Assembly: GCF_000186865.1 (NCBI RefSeq) | Contig: NW_008705580.1 | Span: forward strand, 148,090-212,089 | DNA length: 64,000 nt | Origin: Aureococcus anophagefferens | Taxonomy: Eukaryota; Sar; Pelagophyceae; Pelagomonadales; Pelagomonadaceae | Direction of reading: 5' to 3' | Part shown: one piece after another, positions 8,531 to 18,000 of the stretch | Numbering within the stretch: the stretch's first letter is position 1 | Layout: the number at the start of each line of letters is the position of its first letter | Notes under the pieces: generated by a model | Database searches by the model: none | Seen by the model: only the letters and a program-made list of their open reading frames with translations | What the model was told of the DNA's origin: nothing | Position numbers and translations under genes: made by a program

Positions 8531-9433
8531 TTACTGCTCGTCGGCGAGCACGAGCGCGATCACCACGAGGTCGAAGACGAGGCTCGCGACGACGGCCGCG
8601 AGGTACGCGGTGAAGTAGCGCTCGTTGCCCTTGCCGATGGCCGTGCCCGACCAGGGGCAGAAGTGGTTGTAGTCCTCGACGAGGATCTGGCACTCCTGGC
8701 AGAAGATGGTCCCCGGCGGCCGGAACGCGTGGGCGTACTCGCTGTAGGTCCAGTCGGGCCGCGCGCGCGTGAAGTAGCGCGGAAAGACGCCCGGATCCGC
8801 GAGCGCCGTCGCGGCGAGCGCCGCCAAGGCCAGGAACGCGAGCGCGAGCCCCAGGGCCCGCGCGGCGACCCAGGACGCGGGCACGACGGCGCCGTAGACG
8901 CAGGCCGCGATGGCGCATAACAGGAGCACGTGGAGGCATAGGAAGTGGGCGTACGGTCCGAGCAGCAGCCGCCGCTTCGCGTCGTCGCGGTCGGTCCACT
9001 CGTAGACGATGGTCATCGCGCCGACCTTGCGCACGCGCAGGCCGCACCACCACACCTCCTCGCGCACGGGCCAGTGGAGACAGATCAGGTCGCCGCCGGC
9101 CTTGGCGAGCGACAGCGGCGGCGTCGCCGGTCCGCCCCGGAGCGCGTCGCGCCGCGCGTCCGCGACCGCGGTGTCCGAGAAGCGCCGCTCCGCGGCCGCG
9201 GCGCCCGCCTCCGCGTCCGCGACGTCGCCCGCGGGAATCCCCGGGCCCGCGGAGTCGCGCAGCGGCGCGCGCGCGAAGCGTCCGGCGGGCGCGGCCGCGA
9301 CCGCGGCGGGCGCCGCGCCCGGCGCCGCGACGCGCCTCGCGAGGGGCTCGTGCTCGAGGTCGTCGACGGGCTCCTCCTCCATCAGGGCGACGGCCTCGGG
9401 GGCGCGCTTCTTCTTGCGCGAGCCGCGCGCCAT
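8531..9433 (-). CDS. DHHC-like palmitoyltransferase family membrane protein with degenerate motif
   Basis: 300 residues from MARGSRKKKR. Basic/acidic N-terminus, then HFLCLHVLLLCAIAACVYG and ALGLALAFLALAALAATAL as the first TM pair, a cytosolic Cys-rich loop, and a terminal helix. The loop reads CQECQILVEDYNHFCPWSGT followed by AIGKGNERYF, which aligns with the zDHHC cysteine-rich domain (C-x2-C...DHHCPW...GNCVG.N...F). The catalytic tetrapeptide is N-H-F-C instead of D-H-H-C. The acyl-accepting Cys and Pro-Trp remain; the Asp and second His are lost. It may be a divergent S-acyltransferase or a non-catalytic relative. Convergent with the preceding gene, 46 bp apart. Confidence 0.7.
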   Translation of the reverse strand: MARGSRKKKRAPEAVALMEEEPVDDLEHEPLARRVAAPGAAPAAVAAAPAGRFARAPLRDSAGPGIPAGDVADAEAGAAAAERRFSDTAVADARRDALRGGPATPPLSLAKAGGDLICLHWPVREEVWWCGLRVRKVGAMTIVYEWTDRDDAKRRLLLGPYAHFLCLHVLLLCAIAACVYGAVVPASWVAARALGLALAFLALAALAATALADPGVFPRYFTRARPDWTYSEYAHAFRPPGTIFCQECQILVEDYNHFCPWSGTAIGKGNERYFTAYLAAVVASLVFDLVVIALVLADEQ

Positions 9434-9948
9434 GATCGGGCGGCGATCCCTAGGGCGTTCACGAGTGCGGCGCTCGGGGTGGCGCCGACGCCGCCGGCGT
9501 GGACTCGTCGGTGGAGCGGCGGCGGCGGCGGCGATGACGACGCGTGCGCGCGGGGGGGGAGGCGTTCGCCGAGCTCGCTCTCGGTGCGGGGGCGATGTTC
9601 GAGCTCGGTGCCTTGAGAAATCCAATTTTGGTGGCGAGCGCTCGAGCGCCAGCAAGCGCACAGCCCCAAGCCGAGCCTGCCGTCACCTTCGGCGAGCGTC
9701 CGGTGCTGTGGCTCCGCGGCCGGCTCAGTGGCGAGGCGAAGCGAGCCACCTCACCATGGGACTGGCAAGCGCAGCCGGCGAACGTCCTGGCGAGGCGTCC
9801 GCCGGCCGCGCCGGCCGCCGCGGTCCGGACGCGTCGCCGTGGCCGGTCCGACCCGCCCGCGAAGCACGACCTCGCCGCCCCAACGACCGAAGACGCGACG
9901 CGAGTCGAGATCTAGAGGGGCGTCGCCGAGCGCGGACGCCGCGCGCGC
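9434..9948. other. 515-bp intergenic region
   Basis: Lies between the start of the DHHC-like gene and the stop of CDC27, both on the minus strand. Open frames are present on both strands but are Arg/Ala noise. No RNA gene or repeat recognised. Confidence 0.5.
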
Positions 9949-12125
9949 CTAGAACTTCTCGTCCTCGGAGACGTCGGGCTCCTCGAGGCGGTCGATGGCG
10001 GACTTGATGAGGTTGTTGTCCTTGGGCTCGAGGTCGAGGGCGAAGGTGAAGTGCATCATCGCGTCGTCGAGGCGGCCGAGCTTCTTGCAGACCTTGCCCA
10101 TGAGGAAGTGGACGGACGCCTCGCGCGGCGCGTGGTCGGACACGGCGCGGAGCTCGGCGAGGGCGTCCTCGTACTTGTCGAGGCTGATGAGCACGTTGGC
10201 GCACTGGAAGCGCGCCTGCGGGTTCTTGGGCTCCATGAGCGCCGCGCGGCGGAGGTGGCGGAGCGCGTCGTGGCACTTCTGGTTCGCGTGGAGCGTCATG
10301 CCCAGGTAGCAGTGGAGCACGGAGCTCGTCGGGTTGTGGCAGAGCGCGCGGTCGAAGTGGTACTCCGCGAGCTCGTACTTCTCCTGGCGGTAGTAGATCG
10401 CGCCGAGGCCGTACCTGCGGCGGGAGGGGGTTTCGAGGGACGACGCGGGAAAACAAGGGGGCGGCGCGCGCGAACGACGCACCAGGCGTTGTAGTGGCGC
10501 TCGTCGATGCGCATGGCGTGGCGGTACATGCCGATGGCCTTCTCGAAGTCCTCGTTCGCGACGTACTCGTGGCCGCACAGCGTGTACGCGTACGCGAAGC
10601 GCGGGTCCACCGCGATGGCGCGCTGGAAGCAGCGGATGGCGCCGTCGTGCTCCTTCTGGAGGGACAGGCAGTTGCCGGACGCGCACCAGGCCTCGGGGCT
10701 CCGCGCGTCGAAGTCGACGCAGTGCCGCGCCAAGTAGCACAACTCGACGTCGTCCTTGAAATGCCAGAGCGCCGTGGACAGGAGCTCGAGGCCCGCCATG
10801 CGGTGGGGCTCGACGCGCCGCATGGTCCGCAGGCTTCGCACGGCCGCCTCGTAGTCCGCGGCCTCGAAGTGGACCTTGCCGACGTGGTGCTGCACCCAGC
10901 CCGTCTCGAAGTGGCGCGCGGGCACCGCGTGGAGGTGGCGCAGCGCGTCGGGCCCGCGCGTGCGGCCGATGCAGTCGCGGGCCGCGCCGAGCCGGCGCAG
11001 CACGCGCAGGAGCGCCGCGCCGAGCCGCGCGCGCGCGTCCGCGGCGTCCCCGGGCTCGTCGTCCGGCGGCGCGTCCGCGGCGCCGTCGTCGCGCGGCGCC
11101 TCGGGCGGCGGCGCGGCGTCGCTCCGCCGCGCGACCTTGGCCCGCGGCTTGTCCGCCGACGACGCGTCGTCGTAGGCCGACCCGGGGGGCGTCGCGGACG
11201 CGAACGTCAGCGCCTTGGGCTTGGTCGTCGCGGTGAGCGGCGGCGGCGGCGCGGCCGCGTCGGCCATGGCGTTCTCCTCGTCGAACGACGGCTCCTGGCG
11301 CGCGACGAGGGAATCCTCGCCGCAGGCGCTGCGCTGGTGCGGCGTGCCCATGTCGAGCGGCCGCGGCGAGAACGCGCCCGCGGACGACGCCGACGGCGGC
11401 GGCCGCGGCGGCGCGTTCTCGTCGTCGACGCGCGCCGACGACGCGGGCCCGCCGAACAGATTCCCGCCGCCGCCCGGCGGCGACAGGAGCGGCGTCGCGC
11501 CGCCCGCGCGCGGCGGCCGCGCGGCCGGCGGCGCCGCCGCGGCCGCGGCGCCGCCGCCGGCGACGACGCTGAGCTGGCCCCGGAGCCGCTTCGCCGGCCG
11601 GTCCCGGAGCGCGTGGGGCGCGTGGTCGTCGAAGGCCGCGTCGGCGTCGACGGACGCGCCGAGCTGGCAGAGCGCGTCGAAGCTCACCCACATGAGCGCG
11701 TCGAGGCGCAGGGCGAGGCGGTAGTACTCGACGGCGTGGTCCCGCCGGTGCGTGTGCTGGCAGACGACGCCGAGGAGGTGGAGCCCCGCGGCGCCGTGGG
11801 GCACGGGCGAGCCCGGGCCCAGGAGCAGGTCCCGCGACGCCTTGGGGCCCGCCGCGCGCGCCGCGCGGTCGGGCAGCAGCGCCGTCTCGGCCTCGGCGAG
11901 CTTGTCGAGCTTGTAGCAGGCCACGGCCAGCAGGTAGCGCCCGTTGGCGCTGCTCGCGCAGCCGCAGAGCACGGCGTAGGCCCGCTTCGCCGCGCCCTGG
12001 CGCAGGTAGCACGACGCGAGGGCCTCGAGGGACGCCGCCGTGCGCACCTCGGCGTGCGCGCGCTCGCAGAGGAACGTCGCGTTGCTGTGGAGGAAGAGGG
12101 ACGCGTAGCGCTCGTAGATCTCCAT
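9949..12125 (-). CDS. CDC27: anaphase-promoting complex subunit 3 (CDC27/APC3)
   Basis: Two exons, 12125-10483 and 10414-9949, total 702 residues. This is the TPR scaffold of APC/C that drives mitotic ubiquitylation of cyclins and securin and binds Cdc20/Cdh1. The N-terminal TPR block starts MEIYERYASLFLHSNATFLCER. It is followed by a disordered Ala/Pro-rich linker (about 170-390) with KAL- and SP-type sites, then the C-terminal TPR superhelix: HYNAW-YGLGAIYYRQEKY, a hallmark of CDC27, then SSVLHCYLGMTLHANQK and FLMGKVCKKLGRLDDAMMHF. It ends DVSEDEKF. Removing the intron restores the TPR exactly across Trp-Tyr. It is transcribed divergently from the histidine phosphatase gene. Confidence 0.93.
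10415..10482 (-). other. 68-bp spliceosomal intron in CDC27
   Basis: Minus-strand GTGCGT...CCGCAG, phase 2, splitting a Trp codon (TG|G). Its flanks are not duplicated, unlike the introner elements. Confidence 0.85.
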
Positions 12126-12321
12126 GGTGTCTCCCCGGGGGCGTCCGCGGGGTCGTTCCCGACCGCGTCCCGCTCGCGGTTGGCGCAGCTCCAGACGCTG
12201 GGGCCGCGGCTGAGACTGCTCGTCGACGGCAACAAGGTTCTCGATGCCATGCTGCCCCCCCGCTCGAGCCATCCCATCGTCGAAGAACAAGACCAACCTA
12301 CGCTACGACGGCTAGCTGCCG

Positions 12322-12384
12322 GCCTAGCTGTCAGCTAGCTCGGCTCGTCTAGGTACCCCTCTAGCCCCCCTGGATAACACCCCC
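12322..12384. repeat. dispersed intergenic repeat, copy 1
   Basis: 63 bp identical to 33624-33686. It contains AGCTGTCAGCTAGCT, the core CTCGGCTCGTCTAGGTACCC and the end CCCCCCTGGATAACACC. A diverged copy lies at 48720-48760. It sits in the divergent promoter region between CDC27 and the histidine phosphatase gene. Confidence 0.85.
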
Positions 12385-12413
12385 CCATCCCATCGTCGAG
12401 CCATCCATCGAGC

Positions 12414-13016
12414 ATGGCTGCCGGTCGGAGCTTCACGTTCATCCGGCACGGCGAGGCGGCCCACAACCCGCTCATCACCGCCGGCGACAAGGCCGCGGGG
12501 CGCGCGATCCTCGACCCGAAGCTCACGGCCCTCGGCACCGAACAAGCGACGGCGCTCGGCGCCAAACTCACGGAGAGCAACCGTTCGTTCGACATCGTCG
12601 TCACGTCCCCGCTGTCGCGCGCGCTGCAGACGACGGCGTTGGCCTGCCCCGCCGAATGCGCCGCGCGGCGCGTCGTCGTCACGAGCCTCCACACGGAGAA
12701 CGGCATCCCCGTCGAGGGCGATCCCGTGGCCGGCAACCCCTGCCAGCGCGGCGCGCCGCTCGCGGAGCTCAGGGCCGACTACCCGACCTTCGACTTCGCG
12801 GGCTGCGCCGACGAGGCCCAGTGGACGACGGACGGGCGGGGCGGCTCCTTCCACCCGCTCGGCGTCGCGGAGCGCCTCGAGCTCTTCCGGACGTTCCTCC
12901 ACGGCCTGCCCGAGGACGCGGCCGTGCTCGTCGTCGGCCACTCGGGCTTCTGGAAGAAGTTCCTCGGCCAGGACCAGAAGATGGCCAACTGCGAACTCGT
13001 CGAGCGGGCGGTCTAA
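12414..13016 (+). CDS. histidine phosphatase (phosphoglycerate mutase-like) family protein
   Basis: 200 residues. The N-terminal signature FTFIRHGEAAHNP contains the RHG motif whose His is phosphorylated in catalysis. The second half has VLVVGHSGFWKKFL, with the second catalytic His. Arg in SPLSRALQT fits the phosphate pocket. Substrate not predictable: related proteins hydrolyse sugar phosphates or phosphoproteins. No targeting peptide is evident, so it is likely cytosolic. It ends 24 bp before the convergent kinase gene. Confidence 0.85.
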   Translation: MAAGRSFTFIRHGEAAHNPLITAGDKAAGRAILDPKLTALGTEQATALGAKLTESNRSFDIVVTSPLSRALQTTALACPAECAARRVVVTSLHTENGIPVEGDPVAGNPCQRGAPLAELRADYPTFDFAGCADEAQWTTDGRGGSFHPLGVAERLELFRTFLHGLPEDAAVLVVGHSGFWKKFLGQDQKMANCELVERAV

Positions 13017-13040
13017 GGGCCGCGAAGCGTCCGGGGACTT

Positions 13041-14860
13041 TTAGAGGTCGCTCGCGTCGACGGCGCCCCTTTGGCGCGAGAAGGGGTTCCACCAGCGCGC
13101 CCGCGGCGACGCGGGCGCGTCGTCCGGCGGCGACTCGGCGACCTCGAGGACGTCGTCTTCGGACGCGCGGTAGCCGAAGCCCGCGAAGAGGTCCGCGCGG
13201 CTCGCGCCCGGCGCGTCGTCGCCCGCGACGAAGAAGGACATGAGCCGCTGCGTCCGCGTGAACTGGCTCGCGCGCTCGGCGATCTGCACGTGGAGCGTCG
13301 GCCGCGACAGGTCCGGCTCGTCGTCGCCGTCGCCGGGCGCGTCGGCGAGGGAGCCGCGCGGCGTCGCCTCGAGGTCCACCTGGACGACGTCCCCCGCGGC
13401 GTCCGTCGCGCCGCTCGTCTCGAGGATGGACCGCGCGCCCGGCGACGCCGGCGGCGGCGCGCGCCGCGCGTCGTCGTCGTCGTCGCTGTGGTCGCCGTCG
13501 TCGTCGACGGAGTGCGCGCCGCGCGCGAGCGGCGACGCGAGCTCGCGCCGCTCGAGCTTGCCGAAGTCGACGTCCGCGAAGAAGGCGTGCCGGCGGATCT
13601 TCTTCCACCGCGGCCGGTCCGCCGCCTGCTTCCGGAGCAGCGCCCCGACGAAGGCCGTCGCGACGCCGTCGCCCTCGACGGCCGGCGCGTCAGCGCGGAC
13701 GATGTTCGCGAAGAGGTCGCGCGGCGGCCTGCGCGCGCGTCGCGTCTTCCACCCGACGTCCACGGGCGCGTCATCGAACGGTTCGGACCCGACGCTTCGA
13801 GGACTCGACGAGAGGAAACGACGCGTCCAAAAATCGGCCAAAACGACATTGATGTGACCGAGCTCGAGAGTTTCGCAGTGACCGGCCGTCGGAATCGACG
13901 CCGGCGGCGGCGTCCGCTTCGGGAACGGCCGCTCGAAGGGCGTGTGGCCGCAGCGCATCTCGAAGACGATGCAACCCAGGGCCCACCAGTCGACGCGCTC
14001 GTCGTAGGTCGTCGCGTCCTTGCGCAGGAACTCCGGCGCCATGTAGCTCAGCGTGCCGACCTGTGTGGAAATCAACCACTGGTTTGGGACGTCCCGACCA
14101 AACTTTGAAATTCTCTAGCTCGGTCAAATCGAAGTCGATTCGGCTGATCTTTGGACGAGTCGATTGCTCTCGTCAAGTTATCGAAGCGCAGCTAAAGAGA
14201 TCGTGTCAAATACGCTCACATTGAAGTCGGGTTGCATAGTTGATTTCCACGCGGCGTGCCGACGAAGCTCCGCTTCCGCGCGCCGTCGGCCTGCGTGTCC
14301 AGCGCGACGGCGAGGCCGTAGTCGGCGATGGCGCAGTGGCCGCCGAGGTCGAGCAGCACGTTCGCCGGCTTCAGGTCGCGGTGGATGACCCCGAGCTGGT
14401 GCAGGTGCGCGAGGCCGAGCGCGAGCTCGCCGGCGGCGAACGTCGCGCCGGCCGCGGCGATCGCGCGGCCCGGCTCCGCGCGCAGGCGGTCCTCGAGGGA
14501 CCCGCCCTGGTAGTAGTCCATGACCAGGAACAGCCGCGCGGGCGACTGGAACGCGTAGCGGAGCCGCGCGAGGCACGGATGCCGCGCGGACCGTAAAATC
14601 TCCTTCTCGACGCGCGCGCTCTCCGTGATGTTCCGCCGGATCATCTTCTCCTTGTCCATGATCTTCATGGCGAAGGCCCGGCCCGCGTTCGGCGCGCTGC
14701 GCTTGCGCACCAGGAGGACGGCGCCGAAGCTGCCCTGCCCCAGCGTGCGCAGCGGCACGAACTCGCTCACGTCGACGACCTGCGTGCTCATGGCCCGCGC
14801 GCGGCTCGGCAGCGGGCTCGGCTTCAGCGACTTGCGCCGCGCCGGCGCGGACGCGAACAT
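13041..14860 (-). CDS. AGC-type Ser/Thr protein kinase containing two introner elements
   Basis: Three exons (14860-14264, 14060-13912, 13728-13041; 1434 nt, 477 residues, frame exact). Features: glycine loop LGQGSFGAVLL, lysine in FAMKIMDKEK, HRDLKPANVLLD catalytic loop, activation segment SFVGT-LSYMAPEFL and DYDERVDWWALGC-type helix F region. The metal-binding DFG is replaced by DYG (IADYGLA). The C-terminal extension contains an FADVDFGKLERRELASP segment like the AGC kinase tail entry, then acidic/Ser-rich sequence and a late FVAGDDAP/GFGYRASEDDV stretch. The first intron interrupts the activation loop, the second the loop after helix F/G. An in-frame ATG upstream (15103) exists, but MFASAPARRKS at 14860 is the simpler start. 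Confidence 0.85.
13729..13911 (-). mobile_element. introner element A (183-bp GC-AG intron, inverted orientation)
   Basis: Excision joins KRT to PPRDLFANIV in the kinase. An 8-bp duplication GCCGCCGC (minus strand) starts the intron at 13911-13904 and follows the acceptor CAG at 13728-13721. The donor is GC, supplied by the duplicated target. The plus strand is collinear with the plus strand of introner C (shared GGGCGCGT.ATCGAACG, ACTCGACGAGAG, CGTCCAAAAATC). Since this gene is on the minus strand, the element is spliced in the opposite orientation to B and C. Terminal inverted repeats are decayed. Confidence 0.85.
14061..14263 (-). mobile_element. introner element B (203-bp GT-AG intron)
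   Basis: Interrupts the kinase activation loop between SF and VGTLSYMAPE. The target GTCGGCACGC is present at both ends (minus strand 14263-14254 and 14060-14051). The donor GT belongs to the duplicated target, while the acceptor ACAG belongs to the element. The ends carry an inverted repeat, GTGGAAATCAAC, at both termini. The shared core CGGCTGATCTTTGGACG is at 14141-14157. AT content is clearly higher than in the flanking exons. Confidence 0.92.
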
Positions 14861-15031
14861 GGCGACGGCGGCGGCGGCTGCCGGCGGCGGCGTCGGGGCC
14901 GACGAGCAGAGGTGGCTGCGAGAGGCTGCCCGGCAGGCCCGCCTCGACCAAGAAAGGCAACGCCAGCCGCACCTTTGAACCTGAACCTTGCGCCGGTGCT
15001 GCCCCGGTCGATCGATAAAAAAGACGGGGGC

Positions 15032-18000
15032 ATGCTCCTCCTGCTCTGCGTCGCCTTTGCCGGCCGGGCCGCCGGCGGCGAGGCGCCGCGCGCGCTGCGG
15101 CACCTCGAGCCGACGCTGCTGCCGACGTCTGCGCCGTCCCTGACGCCGTCGTCGTGCCCGACGGCGGGGCCGACGGCGTCCCTGGCGCCGACGGTCGTCG
15201 CGCCGCCGCTGCCGACGGGCAACGGGACCGTCGCCGACTGGGCGTCGCTCCAGTACCTCATCGAGGCGGGCCTCGGCGCGTCGGGCGTCTTCGTCGCCGG
15301 AAACTACGCCATCAGTGACAAGATCACGGTCTACGCGGGCGACGAGGCGCGCGTGCGCGCCGTCGGCGACGGCGCCGCGGTCTTCGACGGGTCGGGCAGC
15401 GACAAGCGCGCGTTCCTCGTGTCCGGGTCCCTCGAGCTCGTGGGCCCGCTCGTCATCGAGAACCTGCTTTTAGCCGTCGCCGGCGCGTGCGCCAAGGTCC
15501 AGAACGGCGGCGTGCTCACGGCGACGGACGTCGCGTTCCGCGGCAACGCCGGCTCCAACGGCGTCGCCGTCTACGCGACGGGCCAGGCCGCCGTCTTCCT
15601 CACGAGTTGCGCCTTCCTCCGCAACGTCGCGACGTCCCGGGGCGGCGCGATCTACGCGTCCGACGCCTACGTGTCGCTCGTCGGTATAAACGCGACGCGG
15701 AACACGGGCGAGGGCGGCTTCCTCTACGCGACGTCGGCGTCGCTCGTCGAGCTGAGGTCGAGCCTCGTCGCCGAGAACGTGGCGCTGACGAACGGCGGCG
15801 GCTTCCTGCTCACGGACGCGTCGACGCTCGTCGCGTCCAACTCGACGTTCGCGCGCAACGTCGCGGACGAGTACGCGGGCGCCGTCGCCGCGGAGGCCGG
15901 CTCCATGGTCGCCCTGGACGACTGCGCCGTGACGGGCAGCACGGCGAACTTCGACGGCGGCGGCCTCCTCGGCGCCGAGTCCTATTTCCTGCTCACGCGG
16001 ACGATTTTGTCGCGGAACGAGGCCGCGGGCAACGGCGGCGGCGCGGCCGCGGCCGCCGGCGGCGGCCTCGGTTTGCTCGACTGCGTCGTGGCCCACAACG
16101 GTGCGACGGAGGGCGGCGGCCTCTACGTCGACGCGAGCGTGCTCAGCGTCAACTCGACCAACGTGACGCGCAACGCCGCGGACTACGGCGGCGGCGTCGG
16201 CGCCTGTGCCGATTCCAAATCTTCAACCCGACTTCAATGGGCGCGTAATCGAACGATTTGGACCAGACTCTTTCGCTGTGCTTCGAGAACTCGACGAGAG
16301 CAATCGATCCGTCCAAAGATCAGCCGAATCGACGTCGACGTGACCGAGAATTCTCAAGTTTGGCGGGGACCCCCCAAACCAGCGGTTGGAATCCACGCAG
16401 GTCGGCGCGCTCGGCACGGGCCACCACATCTTCGACGCGGCCTGGGTCGAGCGCAACGTCGCCACCGACGGCGGCGGCGTCGCCATCGAGGACGGCAGCG
16501 CCTTCTTCACGGCCGGGTCGTCCGTGTCGCGCAACGAGGCCCTAAGTCGCGGCGGCGGCCTCTGCGTCGACTCCGCGTCCGTGGCCCTCGGGTCCGACTT
16601 CCGGGGCCTGGGCAACGTCGCCGACTCCCAGGGCGGCTTCGCGGCGCTCTGGAACGACGCGCCCGCCATCTACGGCGCGTCGAACGACCACGCGTCCGTC
16701 CTCGCGGGCAACGTCGCGTCCGAGGGCGGCGCCGTCGACGTCGTCACGTACGCGACGGGCGCGGCCGTGCGCAACATCGTCTTTTTACGCAACGAGGCCG
16801 AATCCGGCGTCGGCGCGGCCATCCACGTGTCTTTAGGAGCCGCCGTCGCCATCTCGAACTGCAAGTCGGGCGGCCACTACTCGAAGTCGTCCGGCGCGTC
16901 CATCTACCTCGCGTCGGGCGCGGAGGCGAAAGTTATTGATTTTGAGTCCGTCGGCGACCAGGCGCTGCTGCGGGGTATTATATATCTGGAGCACGACACG
17001 TCCTTCGTCGGCGAGCGGCTCACGGTGCGCAACGCGTCCGTCGTCACGGGCGTCATCTTCGCGACGGACGTGACCTACCTCTACCTCGGCGACTCCCACT
17101 TCGCCTACAACAGTGCCGAGGAGGGGTCCTGCGTCTACGCGGAGCTCTGCGAGGAGAAGTTCGTTTTAGCGAGGACGACGGTGGAGCGGAACGAGGGCTC
17201 GGCGATCTTCCTCGACGGGTCGCACGCGCACCTCGAGAACGTGACCATCCGCGACAACGTCGCGTCGCCCCACGGCGAGGACGTCGGCGCCGCGGGCCTC
17301 GCGACCGTGAAGTCGTCCATCTCCATGAAGGGGTCCACGATCGAGCGCAACGAGGCCGAGTACGGCGGCGCGTTCGCGGTCACGGAGCAGTCGTCCGTCT
17401 TCTCCTACGGCGGCAACGCCATCACGGGCAACGCGGCCGTCGGCGGCCACGGCGGCGCCTTCCTCGTGTTGTCGTCGAGCGTCGTCGTGCTCCGCGAGGA
17501 CGACGTCGTCGACTACAACACGGCGACGCTCGGCGGCGGCGTCGCCTACTGGGACTCGACGACGGTGGACCGGGCGAATTTGGTGACGTTTGCGACCATC
17601 GGCGCACACAACGACGCGGGCTACGGGCCCGTGAACGCCACGGGCATCACCGCGGTGCGCGGCTACCACGACGGCGTCGAGGAGCGTTCCAACTTCGAGC
17701 TCAAGGACGATTTGGTCGTCGAGGCGCTGGACTACTTCGGCCAGGTGGCGGCCGTCGGCGCCACGACCTTCGCCGTGGCGCTCTACGAGGGCGACGACGA
17801 CACGTCGTTCAACGGCCTGAACTCGAAGTCGTTCACCGCGAACGGCCCCGCGATCGCGCGGTGGCGCAACTCGGAGTCGCCCGTCGTCGTCGGCTACGCG
17901 CCGAACCGCAACGCGACGCTCGTCGCCGTGCTGGACCCGGCGAACCTGCCGGAGGAGATGACCTTCGACGAGGGCGTCGCCGACGCCTTCGAGGACCGCT

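Noticed and set aside
10415..10482. CDC27 intron as an introner
   Set aside because: Only 68 bp, no core sequence, and the sequence after the acceptor (GTACGGCC) does not match the donor side (GTGCGTCG).
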